A DNA stretch of 64,000 bases from Chelatococcus sp. (GTDB lineage Bacteria > Pseudomonadota > Alphaproteobacteria > Rhizobiales > Beijerinckiaceae): contig QFQY01000005.1 in the NCBI GenBank assembly GCA_003248805.1, positions 129,459 to 193,458 on the forward strand, given 5' to 3'. Of the stretch, positions 42,667 to 50,810 are shown one piece after another (the first letter of the stretch is position 1; each line of letters starts with the position of its first letter). Position numbers and translations under genes: made by a program. Below the pieces are notes generated by a model that saw only the letters and a list, made by a program, of their open reading frames with translations, was not told the DNA's origin and searched no databases.

Positions 42667-42715
42667 ATCATCAAAATTACTGCTGTCAAACATCATAAGC
42701 ATTCGTTTTGATGAT
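42667..42715. promoter_or_regulatory. Inverted repeat in the LysR-DUF1127 promoter region
   Basis: Perfect 10-bp arms ATCATCAAAA (42667-42676) and TTTTGATGAT (42706-42715) with 29 bp between, in an AT-rich patch of the 169-bp divergent region. LysR tetramers bind two separated half-sites; this pair is a candidate, 22 bp from the LysR ATG and about 100 bp from the DUF1127 ATG. Confidence 0.5.
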
Positions 42716-42814
42716 GGCCAGCCCGGGACTATCGTTCAGGCACGCTTCGGATCCCGGCCGCTCCTTCGGCAGCCCGGTAGTCCGGCGCCGTCGCTCGCAC
42801 CTTAGGAGGCTGTC

Positions 42815-43180
42815 ATGCTCGTCATGACCTTTGTCACGAAGTCGCTCTCGTCCGTCTCGGCGGGCGTCGTTCGCGTTGCCGCCATGGGGATCAAGCCGGT
42901 GACGTTGCTCGTGAAAGCGATCATCCACCGCCGAGAGATTCTGCGCCTCGCCGAACTCGACGACCGCTGCCTCAAGGATATCGGGCTCGTGCGCTCCGAC
43001 GTGGAGGGCGCGCTCGCGACCTCCTGGCTGCACGACCCCTCGACCATGCTGGCCAGCAGGGCGGAGGCCGGCGCCGCGGTCGCTGCCCGCCGGCGCGAGG
43101 AGGCCATGCGCCAGCACGCCCCGTCGCGGGAGGAGCGCGCCTCCGCCGCGACCGTCAATCCCCTTGCGCGTGCCGCCTGA
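42815..43180 (+). CDS. DUF1127 small protein
   Basis: 121 residues. The DUF1127 core is residues 38-66: RREILRLAELDDRCLKDIGL followed by RSDVEGAL. Preceding residues 1-36 are moderately hydrophobic, following ones are Ala/Arg-rich. DUF1127 (YjiS-like) proteins are short, basic, strongly expressed proteins; in Agrobacterium and Brucella some affect phosphate, carbon metabolism or RNA turnover. A very strong ribosome site, TAGGAGG, lies 5-6 bases before the ATG. An intrinsic terminator follows at 43205. Confidence 0.88.
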   Translation: MLVMTFVTKSLSSVSAGVVRVAAMGIKPVTLLVKAIIHRREILRLAELDDRCLKDIGLVRSDVEGALATSWLHDPSTMLASRAEAGAAVAARRREEAMRQHAPSREERASAATVNPLARAA

Positions 43181-43204
43181 CCCCTTGGCGATGCGCGTTC
43201 CTGC

Positions 43205-43234
43205 GGGCGGAGGCTTCGTGCCTCCGCCCTTTTT
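43205..43234 (+). terminator. Intrinsic terminator after the DUF1127 gene
   Basis: Ten-base-pair perfect stem GGGCGGAGGC / GCCTCCGCCC with a five-base loop, followed by five T residues. One of the few textbook terminators in the window, 25 bp after the stop codon. Confidence 0.9.
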
Positions 43235-43248
43235 GCATCGGAGACAGG

Positions 43249-44169
43249 TCAGCGCCGCGGCTGGCCGCCACCCAGCATCGCGTCGAGGATCGACTTCAGC
43301 GCGTTCTGGTGGTCGTCCTGCACCTGCCTGCCGTGCTCGAACATCTGGTTGAGCGCGTCGAGCCCGATCGAGCCCGGTCCCGTCGCGCCGCCTGCCGGCG
43401 GGGTGGCCTCTTCCGGCTCCGGCTCGGGCTCCGGCGCGCGCCGGGCAGCGGGCTTCGGCGCGGGCTCGGCTTCGCGCGTCGCCGCCGCGCCGCCGAGCAT
43501 GCCGGTCAGGATCTGGCCCAGGAGGCCGCCGGGGTCGAACGGATTGGCGCCGGGCTGGGCGCCCGGGGCGGGGCCTCCCCTCGGCGCGCCCGTCGGCTGC
43601 GCGCCGGGCATGCCGCCGCCGAACATGCCGCCGAGGATCGCCTCGAGCGGGTTCGCCGGAGCCTGCGGCTGCGGCGGGGGAGCGGGCTGCGCGCCCGGCA
43701 TCTGTCCGCGCATCATCTCGGCGAACTGGCCGAGAATGCCGCCGAGCCCGGTATTGCCCGCCGATTTGAACAGCCCGCCCATCACCATCGCGGCGATCAC
43801 CGGCATCATCTGCTTGAGGATCGCCTGGCTGACGCCGCTCGTCGCGGCCGCCTGCGCTGCGACCGCCTGGCTGACCTCCCGAGAGCCGAAGATCTGGCTG
43901 AGCACGTCGTTGCCGGCGTTGCGCGCGCCGTCGGGAATGCCGTCGCCATCGGCGTCGTAGAAGCGGGCGAAGGGCGAGGCCGTCATCATCTGGGCGAGGC
44001 CGCCGAAGGCATAGGGGTCCTGCGTCTGGCGCTGCAGCCCCATCGAGAAGGCCGGCAGCAGGGCCTCGACCGCGGCCTGGGTCTGCTGTGCCGAGAGGCC
44101 GTATTGCCGGGCGAGGTTCTGCATCGCCTGTCCGTTCTGCGCGGACTGCATCATCTCGAACAGGTTCAT
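43249..44169 (-). CDS. DUF937 protein
   Basis: 306 residues. DUF937 at the N-terminus: NLFEMMQSAQNGQAMQNLARQYGLSAQQTQAAVEALLPAFSMG is split by its typical Gln-rich helices and followed by a repeat of similar helices (LSQIFGSREVSQAVAAQAAATSGVS). Between them, about residues 74-86, DADGDGIPDG looks like a calcium-binding loop. The C-terminal half is Pro/Gly/Ala-rich low complexity and ends in a short amphipathic helix. Function unknown; relatives include YidB. Of three tandem ATG codons I favour the last (44169), eight bases after GGGAGG. Confidence 0.8.
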   Translation of the reverse strand: MNLFEMMQSAQNGQAMQNLARQYGLSAQQTQAAVEALLPAFSMGLQRQTQDPYAFGGLAQMMTASPFARFYDADGDGIPDGARNAGNDVLSQIFGSREVSQAVAAQAAATSGVSQAILKQMMPVIAAMVMGGLFKSAGNTGLGGILGQFAEMMRGQMPGAQPAPPPQPQAPANPLEAILGGMFGGGMPGAQPTGAPRGGPAPGAQPGANPFDPGGLLGQILTGMLGGAAATREAEPAPKPAARRAPEPEPEPEEATPPAGGATGPGSIGLDALNQMFEHGRQVQDDHQNALKSILDAMLGGGQPRR

Positions 44170-44428
44170 CATCATGGCCTCCCGTCTTTCGCTGGGGGCG
44201 GAGCCGGCCGGAAGGTCCAGGCCGGCATCGGGCGGTTCCGATCGCGTCCCGCGCTGGTTCTCGTGCCGCGCCGGCAGACGATAGCAGGGGGACCCGCCTT
44301 GGCAAATCGAACCGCGCCGGTGACGCGCCACTCTTTCGGGCCCGCGTGCCGGCCCTTTCTTGACATCGCCGCGCCGGCCCGGAACAAGGCCATGGATGAC
44401 GGGGCATGACGGACGAGGACGAGAGGGC

Positions 44429-45406
44429 GTGACGAAGCCTGCGCTCGACATTCTGCTATGTGCGCCGCGCGGCTTCTGCGCGGGAGTCGTGCGCGCCATC
44501 GACGCGGTCGAGAAGGCGCTCCGGCTGCATGGCGCGCCGGTCTATGTCCGCCATGAGATCGTGCACAACAAATACGTCGTCGAATCGCTGAAGCGGAAGG
44601 GCGCGGTCTTCGTCGCCGAGCTCTCGCAGGTGCCGGATGCGACGCGGCCGGTCATCTTCTCGGCCCATGGCGTGGCGAAGTCCGTGCCGGCGGAAGCCGA
44701 GGCGCGCCATCTCTTCGCCATCGACGCCACCTGCCCGCTCGTCACCAAGGTGCATCGCGAGGCCGAGGTCCATCACAAGCGCGGCCGCCACATCCTGCTG
44801 GTCGGCCATGCCGGGCATCCCGAGGTCATCGGCACCATGGGGCAGCTTCCCGACGGGGCGATCACGCTGATCGAGACGCTCGACGACGTCGCCTCGCTCG
44901 CGCCGCCCGCCGGCCAGCCGCTCGCCTACGTCACCCAGACGACGCTCTCGGTCGACGACACGCGCGGCATCGTCGAGGCGCTGCAGGCGCGCTTTCCCGA
45001 TCTGATCGCGCCGCACAAGGAAGACATCTGCTACGCCACGACCAACCGCCAGGAGGCGGTAAAGCGTGTCGCCCCGCTGGTCGACGGGCTGATCGTGGTC
45101 GGCTCGCCCAACTCCTCGAACTCGCAGCGCCTGCGCGAGGTGGCCGAGCGCGCCGGCTGCCCGGTCGCGCGGCTGGTCCTGCGCACCGACGAGATCGACT
45201 GGTCGGTCTTCGGCGACATCCGCCGCCTCGGCATCACGGCGGGCGCCAGCGCGCCCGAGGTTCTGGTGGAGGAGATCATCGACGCCTTCGCCGAGCGCTA
45301 CGAGGTGCGCGTCGAGACCGTCTCCACCGCCGACGAGAACGTCTTCTTCCCGCTGCCGCGCGAACTGCGCGGCGACACCGAGCAAGCCCAGACCGCCGCC
45401 GAATAG
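44429..45406 (+). CDS. ispH: 4-hydroxy-3-methylbut-2-enyl diphosphate reductase
   Basis: 325 residues. Three cysteines that ligate the iron-sulfur cluster are visible in APRGFCAGV (C18 region), IDATCPLVTKVHREA and ERAGCPVA-adjacent text, with the signature SPNSSNSQRL and TEEDI-like context. It performs the last step of the MEP isoprenoid pathway. The GTG at 44429 is the start: MTKPALDILLCAPRGF is the usual N-terminus. It opens a three-gene run ispH-thrB-rnhA. Confidence 0.95.
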   Translation: MTKPALDILLCAPRGFCAGVVRAIDAVEKALRLHGAPVYVRHEIVHNKYVVESLKRKGAVFVAELSQVPDATRPVIFSAHGVAKSVPAEAEARHLFAIDATCPLVTKVHREAEVHHKRGRHILLVGHAGHPEVIGTMGQLPDGAITLIETLDDVASLAPPAGQPLAYVTQTTLSVDDTRGIVEALQARFPDLIAPHKEDICYATTNRQEAVKRVAPLVDGLIVVGSPNSSNSQRLREVAERAGCPVARLVLRTDEIDWSVFGDIRRLGITAGASAPEVLVEEIIDAFAERYEVRVETVSTADENVFFPLPRELRGDTEQAQTAAE

Positions 45407-45435
45407 GCCGCGCGGGACCCGCAAAGAGCACGACA

Positions 45436-46401
45436 TTGGCCGTCTATACCGAAGTGCCCGATGAGGAGATGGCCGCGTTCGTCGCGCGCTACGGCATCGG
45501 CGATCTGCTCGCGGTGAAGGGCATTGCCGAGGGCGTGTCCAACTCGAATTTCCTGCTGCACACGACCCAGGCCTTCTTCATCCTGACGCTCTATGAGGAG
45601 CGCGTCGATCCGGCGGATCTGCCCTTCTTCATCGGCCTCATGGAGCATCTCGCCGCGCGGGGCCTGATCTGTCCCCAGCCGGTCAGGACGCGGGACGGGC
45701 AGGCCGTCGGCACTCTGGCCGGGCGCCCCGCCGCCATCGTGACCTTTCTCGACGGCATGTCCGTGCGCCGCCCCAGCGCCGCCCATTGCGGCGAGGTCGG
45801 ACGCGGGCTTGCCCTGCTGCATCAGGCCGGCGCCGATTTCGGCATGGAGCGGGTCAATTCGCTCTCCGTCGAGCATTGGCGGCCGCTGGCCGACCAGGCC
45901 GGCGCCGACGCCGACCGCGCCTTCCCGGGGCTGTCGCGCCGCGTCATGGCCGAGATCGAGCTGCATGAGCACCATTGGCCGCGCGACCTGCCGCGCGGAA
46001 TCATCCACGCCGATCTGTTCCCGAACAATGTGTTCTTCATCAAGAACAGGCTCTCGGGCCTGATCGACTTCTATTTCGCCTGTACCGACGCCTTCGCCTA
46101 CGACCTCGCCATCTGCCTGAATTCCTGGTGCTTCGAGCCGGACGCCTCCTTCAACCTGACCAAGGGCCAGGCGCTGCTCGCGGGCTATGAGAGCGTCAGG
46201 CCGCTGACCACGGCCGAGGTCGAGGCCTTGCCGCAGCTCTGTCGCGGTTCGGCGTTGCGCTTCCTGCTGACGCGGCTCGTCGACTGGCTGAACGTCCCGC
46301 CGGGCGCGCTGGTGAGGCCGCTCGATCCGCTCGAATACGACCGGAAGCTCGCCTTCCACCAGCGCGTCGCCGACGCGCGCGAATACGGGTTGAGGCGATG
46401 A
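45436..46401 (+). CDS. thrB: Homoserine kinase (ThrB2 type)
   Basis: 321 residues from a TTG start. It belongs to the choline-kinase-like (APH fold) homoserine kinases of alphaproteobacteria: EGVSNSNFLLHTTQ near residue 32 (nucleotide loop), IIHADLFPNNVFF (about 190-203, Brenner motif with catalytic Asp) and GLIDFYFACTD (metal-binding Asp). It phosphorylates homoserine for threonine synthesis; thrC lies 11 kb away on the other strand. 29 bp after ispH; its end overlaps rnhA by four bases. Confidence 0.94.
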   Translation: MAVYTEVPDEEMAAFVARYGIGDLLAVKGIAEGVSNSNFLLHTTQAFFILTLYEERVDPADLPFFIGLMEHLAARGLICPQPVRTRDGQAVGTLAGRPAAIVTFLDGMSVRRPSAAHCGEVGRGLALLHQAGADFGMERVNSLSVEHWRPLADQAGADADRAFPGLSRRVMAEIELHEHHWPRDLPRGIIHADLFPNNVFFIKNRLSGLIDFYFACTDAFAYDLAICLNSWCFEPDASFNLTKGQALLAGYESVRPLTTAEVEALPQLCRGSALRFLLTRLVDWLNVPPGALVRPLDPLEYDRKLAFHQRVADAREYGLRR

Positions 46402-46847
46402 CCGACACCGTCGAAGTCTGGACGGACGGCGCCTGCTCCGGCAACCCCGGTCCCGGCGGCTGGGGCGCGATCCTGTCCTACAAGGGCAAGGAGAAGGAGC
46501 TTTCCGGCGGCGAGGCGATGACCACCAACAACCGCATGGAGCTGATGGGCGCCATCGCGGCGCTGGAGACGCTGACGCGCCCCTGCACGGTCGCGCTCCA
46601 CACCGACAGCCAGTATCTGCGCCAGGGCATCACCGCCTGGATCCATGGCTGGAAGCGCAATGGCTGGAAGACCGCCGACAGGAAGCCGGTCAAGAACGAG
46701 GAGCTCTGGAAGCGTCTCGACGCCGCGCTCGGCCGCCACAAGATCGAGTGGAAATGGGTCAAGGGCCATGCCGGCGACGAGATGAACGAGCGTGCCGACG
46801 CGCTGGCCCGCGCCGGCATGGCGCCGTTCAAGCCGGGCGGGCGATAG
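46398..46847 (+). CDS. rnhA: Ribonuclease HI
   Basis: 149 residues. The acidic active site is visible: WTDGACSGNPGPGGWGA (first Asp), MELMGAIAALE (Glu), HTDSQYL (Asp) and the C-terminal VKGHAGDEMNERAD (His and Asp). It removes RNA from RNA-DNA hybrids. Its ATG overlaps the thrB stop. Its end overlaps the convergent glycosyltransferase gene by 20 bp. Confidence 0.96.
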   Translation: MTDTVEVWTDGACSGNPGPGGWGAILSYKGKEKELSGGEAMTTNNRMELMGAIAALETLTRPCTVALHTDSQYLRQGITAWIHGWKRNGWKTADRKPVKNEELWKRLDAALGRHKIEWKWVKGHAGDEMNERADALARAGMAPFKPGGR

Positions 46848-48006
46848 CCCCGTCCTGCCGCCGCGCCGCGACGAGGGCGGCGAGCCGGCTCCTGATCGCC
46901 GCGATCGCCACGTCCCAGGACAATTCGCTTTCGAAGCGCGCGCGCGTCCGGCCGACGAGCGCGGCATAGGCCTCGGGAGCATGCGCGTAGCCGAGAAGCC
47001 GGGTCGCGTAGACCGAGGGATCGGTGCCGCCGGGCAGGGTTTCGCCGTTGACGCCGTCGACGATCATCGTCGGCATGCCGCCCGTATCCGAGGCGAAGAC
47101 CGGCACGCCGAAGCTGGCGCTGTCCGAGATCGCGACGGAGGTGTTTTCCGCGCGGCTGGGCAACAGCAGCGCGAGCGACTGCAAGAACAGCTCTTCCAGC
47201 CGGCCCTTATCCTTCCTGGCGTCGATGAAGCCATGCGCCGTCACGAAGGGCAGCCGGCAGATCTCCTCGCGCGGCGTCAGGCCCACGATGTGCAGTTCGA
47301 CATCGACGCCGCGGCTGTGGAGGTCGCCCGCGATCTCCACCGCGATGTCGCCGCCCTTGCGCTCCCATTCGACGCCGACCCACAGGAGCTTCAGCGGGCC
47401 TCGCAGGCGGTCCGCGCTCCGCGCCCGGATCTCGTCGCCGCTCAGCGTCGAGACATGCTGGGCGCCGATCGGAACCACCGAAACGCGATCGCCCGGCACG
47501 CCGTAGCCCGTGCGGATGCTGCTGGCCGCCCATTCGCTGGTGGCGATGACGTGATCCGCGCGGGAGAACGCCTCGCGGTCCACCAACTCACCTAGAAGCT
47601 GGCTGGGGCGGCAGATATTCGTCATGGTGGGATAGTAGTCCAGGTTCAGCTCGAACGTGGAATCGACATAGACCGCCCGGGCGGTGCCGTCGGGCAGGCT
47701 GGCGGCGGGGATCGTGCCGAGGCTCAGGATGACGTCCGGCTTGTGCTTCGCGATGCCGGCGGCGAACTGCTCCCGGTAGATGGCGGCTATTCTGGGTTCC
47801 CGCTCCCAGAGGTAGCGCTGTCCCTTGAGCTTCCAGTAATATTTCTTCGCCCCCTCGGGCAGGCGCAGGCCGGGATCGAGCGGCCCGAGGCAGACGACCT
47901 CCGTGTCGCCGCATCTTTGGAACGCTGAATGGATCGCGTGCGGCGTGCCGGACCATGAGCGCGGATCGAGCGGATCATCGGCGGTCGTGGCCAGAGCGAT
48001 CTTCAT
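46828..48006 (-). CDS. Glycosyltransferase family 4-like protein
   Basis: 392 residues with the GT-B two-domain look: N-terminal MKIALATTADDPLDPRSWSGTP, a linker, then KLLWVGVEWERKGGDIAVEIA (about 230-250) and LLLPSRAENTSVAISDSASFGVPVFASDTGG (UDP/GDP-sugar site of retaining GT4 enzymes, with the conserved Glu in the ExxxxxxxE-like stretch). The acceptor is unknown. It stands alone, not beside other polysaccharide genes, and lies between rnhA and an LLM oxidoreductase. The start MKIALAT follows a short gap; the 285-bp upstream region holds nothing I can name. Confidence 0.85.
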   Translation of the reverse strand: MKIALATTADDPLDPRSWSGTPHAIHSAFQRCGDTEVVCLGPLDPGLRLPEGAKKYYWKLKGQRYLWEREPRIAAIYREQFAAGIAKHKPDVILSLGTIPAASLPDGTARAVYVDSTFELNLDYYPTMTNICRPSQLLGELVDREAFSRADHVIATSEWAASSIRTGYGVPGDRVSVVPIGAQHVSTLSGDEIRARSADRLRGPLKLLWVGVEWERKGGDIAVEIAGDLHSRGVDVELHIVGLTPREEICRLPFVTAHGFIDARKDKGRLEELFLQSLALLLPSRAENTSVAISDSASFGVPVFASDTGGMPTMIVDGVNGETLPGGTDPSVYATRLLGYAHAPEAYAALVGRTRARFESELSWDVAIAAIRSRLAALVAARRQDGAIARPA

Positions 48007-48291
48007 GGATCGGCGCCTCGCAACTGTGATGACGAAAGAATTCCCGGCCGGTCATGTCCCGCGCGGCGCAGGCGAAGACTTGAATCCCGTGAAAATCGTC
48101 GCCTTTGGAACAGTCTCCATCATGGGATCGTTTCGGCTGGCAAGCAGACATGCGGGTTACCCAACCCGCGCCGGCCTCGGGCGCGGTGTCTCGCCGGCAT
48201 GTCCGGGGCAGCGGGGCGGCCGCGCAGCCGCGCCGCATCGTCGCGGCGCGGAGCCTTCGCAGGCGGGCGGCGGACCGGCGGTCGCGCGCGT

Positions 48292-49314
48292 TCAGCGCCA
48301 GCCCAGAGCCGGCGCGACATGCTTCAGGATCGCCTCGATGACATGGGCGTTGTAGTCGACGCCGAGCTGGTTCGGCACGGTCAGGAGCAGCGTGTCGGCC
48401 TCGGCGATCGCCTCGTCCTTCGCCAGCTCCTTGACCAGCTTGTCGGGCTCGGCCGCGTAGCTGCGGCCGAAGATCGCCCGCGTCTTCTCGTCGATGAAGC
48501 CGATCGAATCGTCGCCGTCGTTGCCGCGGCCGAAATAGGCGCGGTCGCGGTCGTCCACCAGCGCGAAGATGCTGCGGCTGACCGAGACGCGCGGCGTGCG
48601 CGTGTGCCCCGCCTCCTTCCACGCTTCGCGATAGGCGCGGATCTGCTTGGCCTGCTGGATATGGAAGGGCTCGCCGGTCTCGTCGTCCTTCAACGTCGAG
48701 CTTTGCAGGTTCATGCCGAGCTTCGCCGCCCAGACAGCGGTCGCGTTGGAGCCGGCGCCCCACCAGATGCGCTCGCGCAGCCCTTCTGCATGCGGCTCGA
48801 GCCGCAGCAGGCCGGGCGGATTCGGGAACATCGGGCGCGGGTTCGGCTGGGCGAAGCCCTCGCCGCGAAGCAGGTCGAGAAAGACTTCGGCATGGCGCCG
48901 GCCCATCTCGGCGTCGCTCTGGCCCTCCTCGGGTTCATAGCCGAAATAGCGCCAGCCATCGATCACCTGCTCGGGCGAGCCACGGCTGATGCCGAGTTGC
49001 AGGCGCCCGCGCGAGATCAGGTCGGCGGAGCCGGCATCCTCCACCATGTAGAGCGGGTTCTCGTAGCGCATGTCGATGACGCCGGTGCCGATCTCGATGC
49101 GGCTCGTCCGGGCGCCGACCGCCGCCAGCAGCGGGAAGGGCGAGGCCAGCTGCCGGGCGAAGTGGTGAACGCGGAAATAGGCGCCGTCCGCGCCGAGCTC
49201 CTCCGCCGCGACGGCGAGGTCGATCGACTGGAGCAGCGTGTCGCCGGCCGAGCGGGTCTGCGACTGCGGGGAGGGCGTCCAATGCCCGAAGGAGAGAAAG
49301 CCGATCTTTTTCAT
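48292..49314 (-). CDS. LLM-class flavin-dependent oxidoreductase
   Basis: 340 residues, bacterial luciferase-like TIM barrel. Text typical of the class: KIGFLSFGHW at the start, LGADGAYFRVHHFARQLASPFPLLAAVGARTSRIEIGTGVIDM with the flavin-site His and the strand-4 region, and LQLGISRGSPEQV. It should use reduced FMN (or F420) for a monooxygenase or related reaction; substrate unknown. The ATG at 49314 agrees with the family start. A family A repeat lies upstream. Confidence 0.88.
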   Translation of the reverse strand: MKKIGFLSFGHWTPSPQSQTRSAGDTLLQSIDLAVAAEELGADGAYFRVHHFARQLASPFPLLAAVGARTSRIEIGTGVIDMRYENPLYMVEDAGSADLISRGRLQLGISRGSPEQVIDGWRYFGYEPEEGQSDAEMGRRHAEVFLDLLRGEGFAQPNPRPMFPNPPGLLRLEPHAEGLRERIWWGAGSNATAVWAAKLGMNLQSSTLKDDETGEPFHIQQAKQIRAYREAWKEAGHTRTPRVSVSRSIFALVDDRDRAYFGRGNDGDDSIGFIDEKTRAIFGRSYAAEPDKLVKELAKDEAIAEADTLLLTVPNQLGVDYNAHVIEAILKHVAPALGWR

Positions 49315-49452
49315 GGCGCGTGCCTGTCCTGCTCCGCCGCGACGTCGCGGAGCCTCGAACGCCATATAGGCGCGGCGGGCGCGAAAGCGAGATTGCAGGA
49401 TTGCAAGCGGCCGATGGCGCAGACGGCTGCCGGTGCTGGCTTGCACCTCCGC

Positions 49453-49564
49453 GGCCCTCGCCCCGAGCAGCCGCGGACGCGGCGTCTCGAAGGATGGTTC
49501 GGGGGGCCGGAACCATCTGGAGCATCCGTCGAGACAGCCCTTCGGGCTTCCTCAGGATGAGGGT
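49453..49564. repeat. Dispersed palindromic repeat, family A (diverged copy 3)
   Basis: About 112 bp. The right half (GAGACAGCCCTTCGGGCTTCCTCAGGATGAGGGTC) and the core GGCGTCTCGAAGGATGGTTC / GGAACCATCTGGAGCATCC match the other copies well; the left arm is mutated (GGCCCTCGCCCCGAGCAGCC). It lies between the LLM and GNAT genes. Confidence 0.85.
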
Positions 49565-49583
49565 CGGGGAATTGTCCGAAGCG

Positions 49584-50033
49584 TCACTCCAGCGGCTGGC
49601 GATAGACGATGAAGCCCGATTTCTCGGCCACCTTGTCGTAGAGCTTCTGCGCCTGCTCGTTGCTCTCCTGCGTCTGCCAGTAGACGCGGAAGCAGCCCGC
49701 GTCCTTGGCCATCGCGCGGACGGCCTCGATCAGCTTGCGTCCGACGCCGCCGCCACGGGTCTCGGGGACGGTGAAGAGGTCCTGCAGATAGCAGATATCG
49801 GCCTCGCGCCAGGTGCTGCGGTGGATCACCCAATGTACGAGCCCGACGAGCTCTCCGTCCTTCTCGGCGACGAAGCCGCCCATCGGCTCGCGGCCTTCGG
49901 TCAGCCGCGCGAAGGTGACGTCATCGGTGCCGGCGGGCAGGGTCGCCTTGTAGAAGGCGAGATAGCCATGCCAGAGCGGCGTCCAGCCCGCACGGTCGGA
50001 GGCGGCGAGGGGGCGGATCGTGATCTCTGACAT
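49584..50033 (-). CDS. GNAT-family N-acetyltransferase
   Basis: 149 residues, single GNAT domain. The acetyl-CoA pyrophosphate loop is VPETRGGGVGRKLIEAV (about 88-104, Q/RxxGxG/A motif) and the C-terminal part has YWQTQESNEQAQKLYDKVAEKSGFIVY. Substrate unknown. It is transcribed leftward and separated from the peroxiredoxin gene by the latter's terminator. Confidence 0.88.
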   Translation of the reverse strand: MSEITIRPLAASDRAGWTPLWHGYLAFYKATLPAGTDDVTFARLTEGREPMGGFVAEKDGELVGLVHWVIHRSTWREADICYLQDLFTVPETRGGGVGRKLIEAVRAMAKDAGCFRVYWQTQESNEQAQKLYDKVAEKSGFIVYRQPLE

Positions 50034-50213
50034 GGGCGGTCTCCGGCAGGCTCGATTCCAAGCCTAGCGCCGGACGAGGCGCCTGTCTCATGACAAGCCG
50101 GCATCGGAACGATCAGGCGGGATGAAGCGGGGAAGGGAGGGGCCAGGGTCGCATTCGCTCCCGCTCCAACCTAGACATTCGCCACGGCCGCCAGCCCGAA
50201 ACCGACGCCCGAC

Positions 50214-50248
50214 AAAAAAAGCCCGCGCAGGCCATGTCCCGCGCGGGC
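50214..50248 (-). terminator. Intrinsic terminator of the peroxiredoxin gene
   Basis: Read on the minus strand: an eight-base-pair stem GCCCGCGC / GCGCGGGC around a 12-base loop, followed by seven T residues. It lies 25 bp past the peroxiredoxin stop codon. Confidence 0.9.
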
Positions 50249-50272
50249 CCAGTTCTCATCGCGTCAGCGAGA

Positions 50273-50758
50273 TCAGAGCTGTTCGAGCAGCGCGGTCGCG
50301 CCGGAGACGTCGGCCTTGCCGGCGGCTTCCTCGACGTTGAGGGAGGTCACCACGCCGTCCTCGACGATCATCGAATAGCGCTGCGAGCGCGTGCCCATGC
50401 CGAAGCCCGAGCCGTCCATCGAGAGGCCGAGCGCCTTGGCGAAATCGCCGTTGCCGTCGGCGAGGAACTCGATGACGCCTTCGGCACCGGAGGCCTTCGA
50501 CCAGGCGCTCATGACGAAGACGTCGTTGACGCCGGTGACCATGATCGAGTCGACGCCCTTGGCCTTGATGTCGGCCGCCTTCTCCAGATAGCCGGGAAGA
50601 TGGTTCTTGTTGCAGGTCGGCGTGAAGGCGCCGGGAACGGCGAAGAGCACGACCTTCTTGCCCTTGAACAGGTCGTCGGTCGTCTTCGGCGCCGGCCCCT
50701 CCGCGGTCATGACGCGAAACGTGGCTTGCGGGAGCTTGTCACCCACCTTGATGGTCAT
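50273..50758 (-). CDS. Peroxiredoxin, Prx5-like, single cysteine
   Basis: 161 residues. The peroxidatic site is PGAFTPTC with Cys49, in the PxxxTxxC arrangement of all peroxiredoxins. I find no other cysteine, so it is a 1-Cys type of the Prx5 (type II) group, expected to reduce peroxides with glutathione or glutaredoxin. In many Rhizobiales this gene follows rnhA directly; here a 3.2-kb block with a glycosyltransferase, an LLM enzyme and a GNAT lies between them. It has its own terminator. Confidence 0.93.
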   Translation of the reverse strand: MTIKVGDKLPQATFRVMTAEGPAPKTTDDLFKGKKVVLFAVPGAFTPTCNKNHLPGYLEKAADIKAKGVDSIMVTGVNDVFVMSAWSKASGAEGVIEFLADGNGDFAKALGLSMDGSGFGMGTRSQRYSMIVEDGVVTSLNVEEAAGKADVSGATALLEQL

Positions 50759-50810
50759 ATCGCCTGATCTCCGTGAAGGGCATCGCGGCCGCGGCCGCGC
50801 GCTGCCACGG

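Noticed and set aside
48007..48291. A small gene in the gap between the glycosyltransferase and LLM genes
   Set aside because: Short frames cross the gap, but none has a ribosome site or family resemblance.
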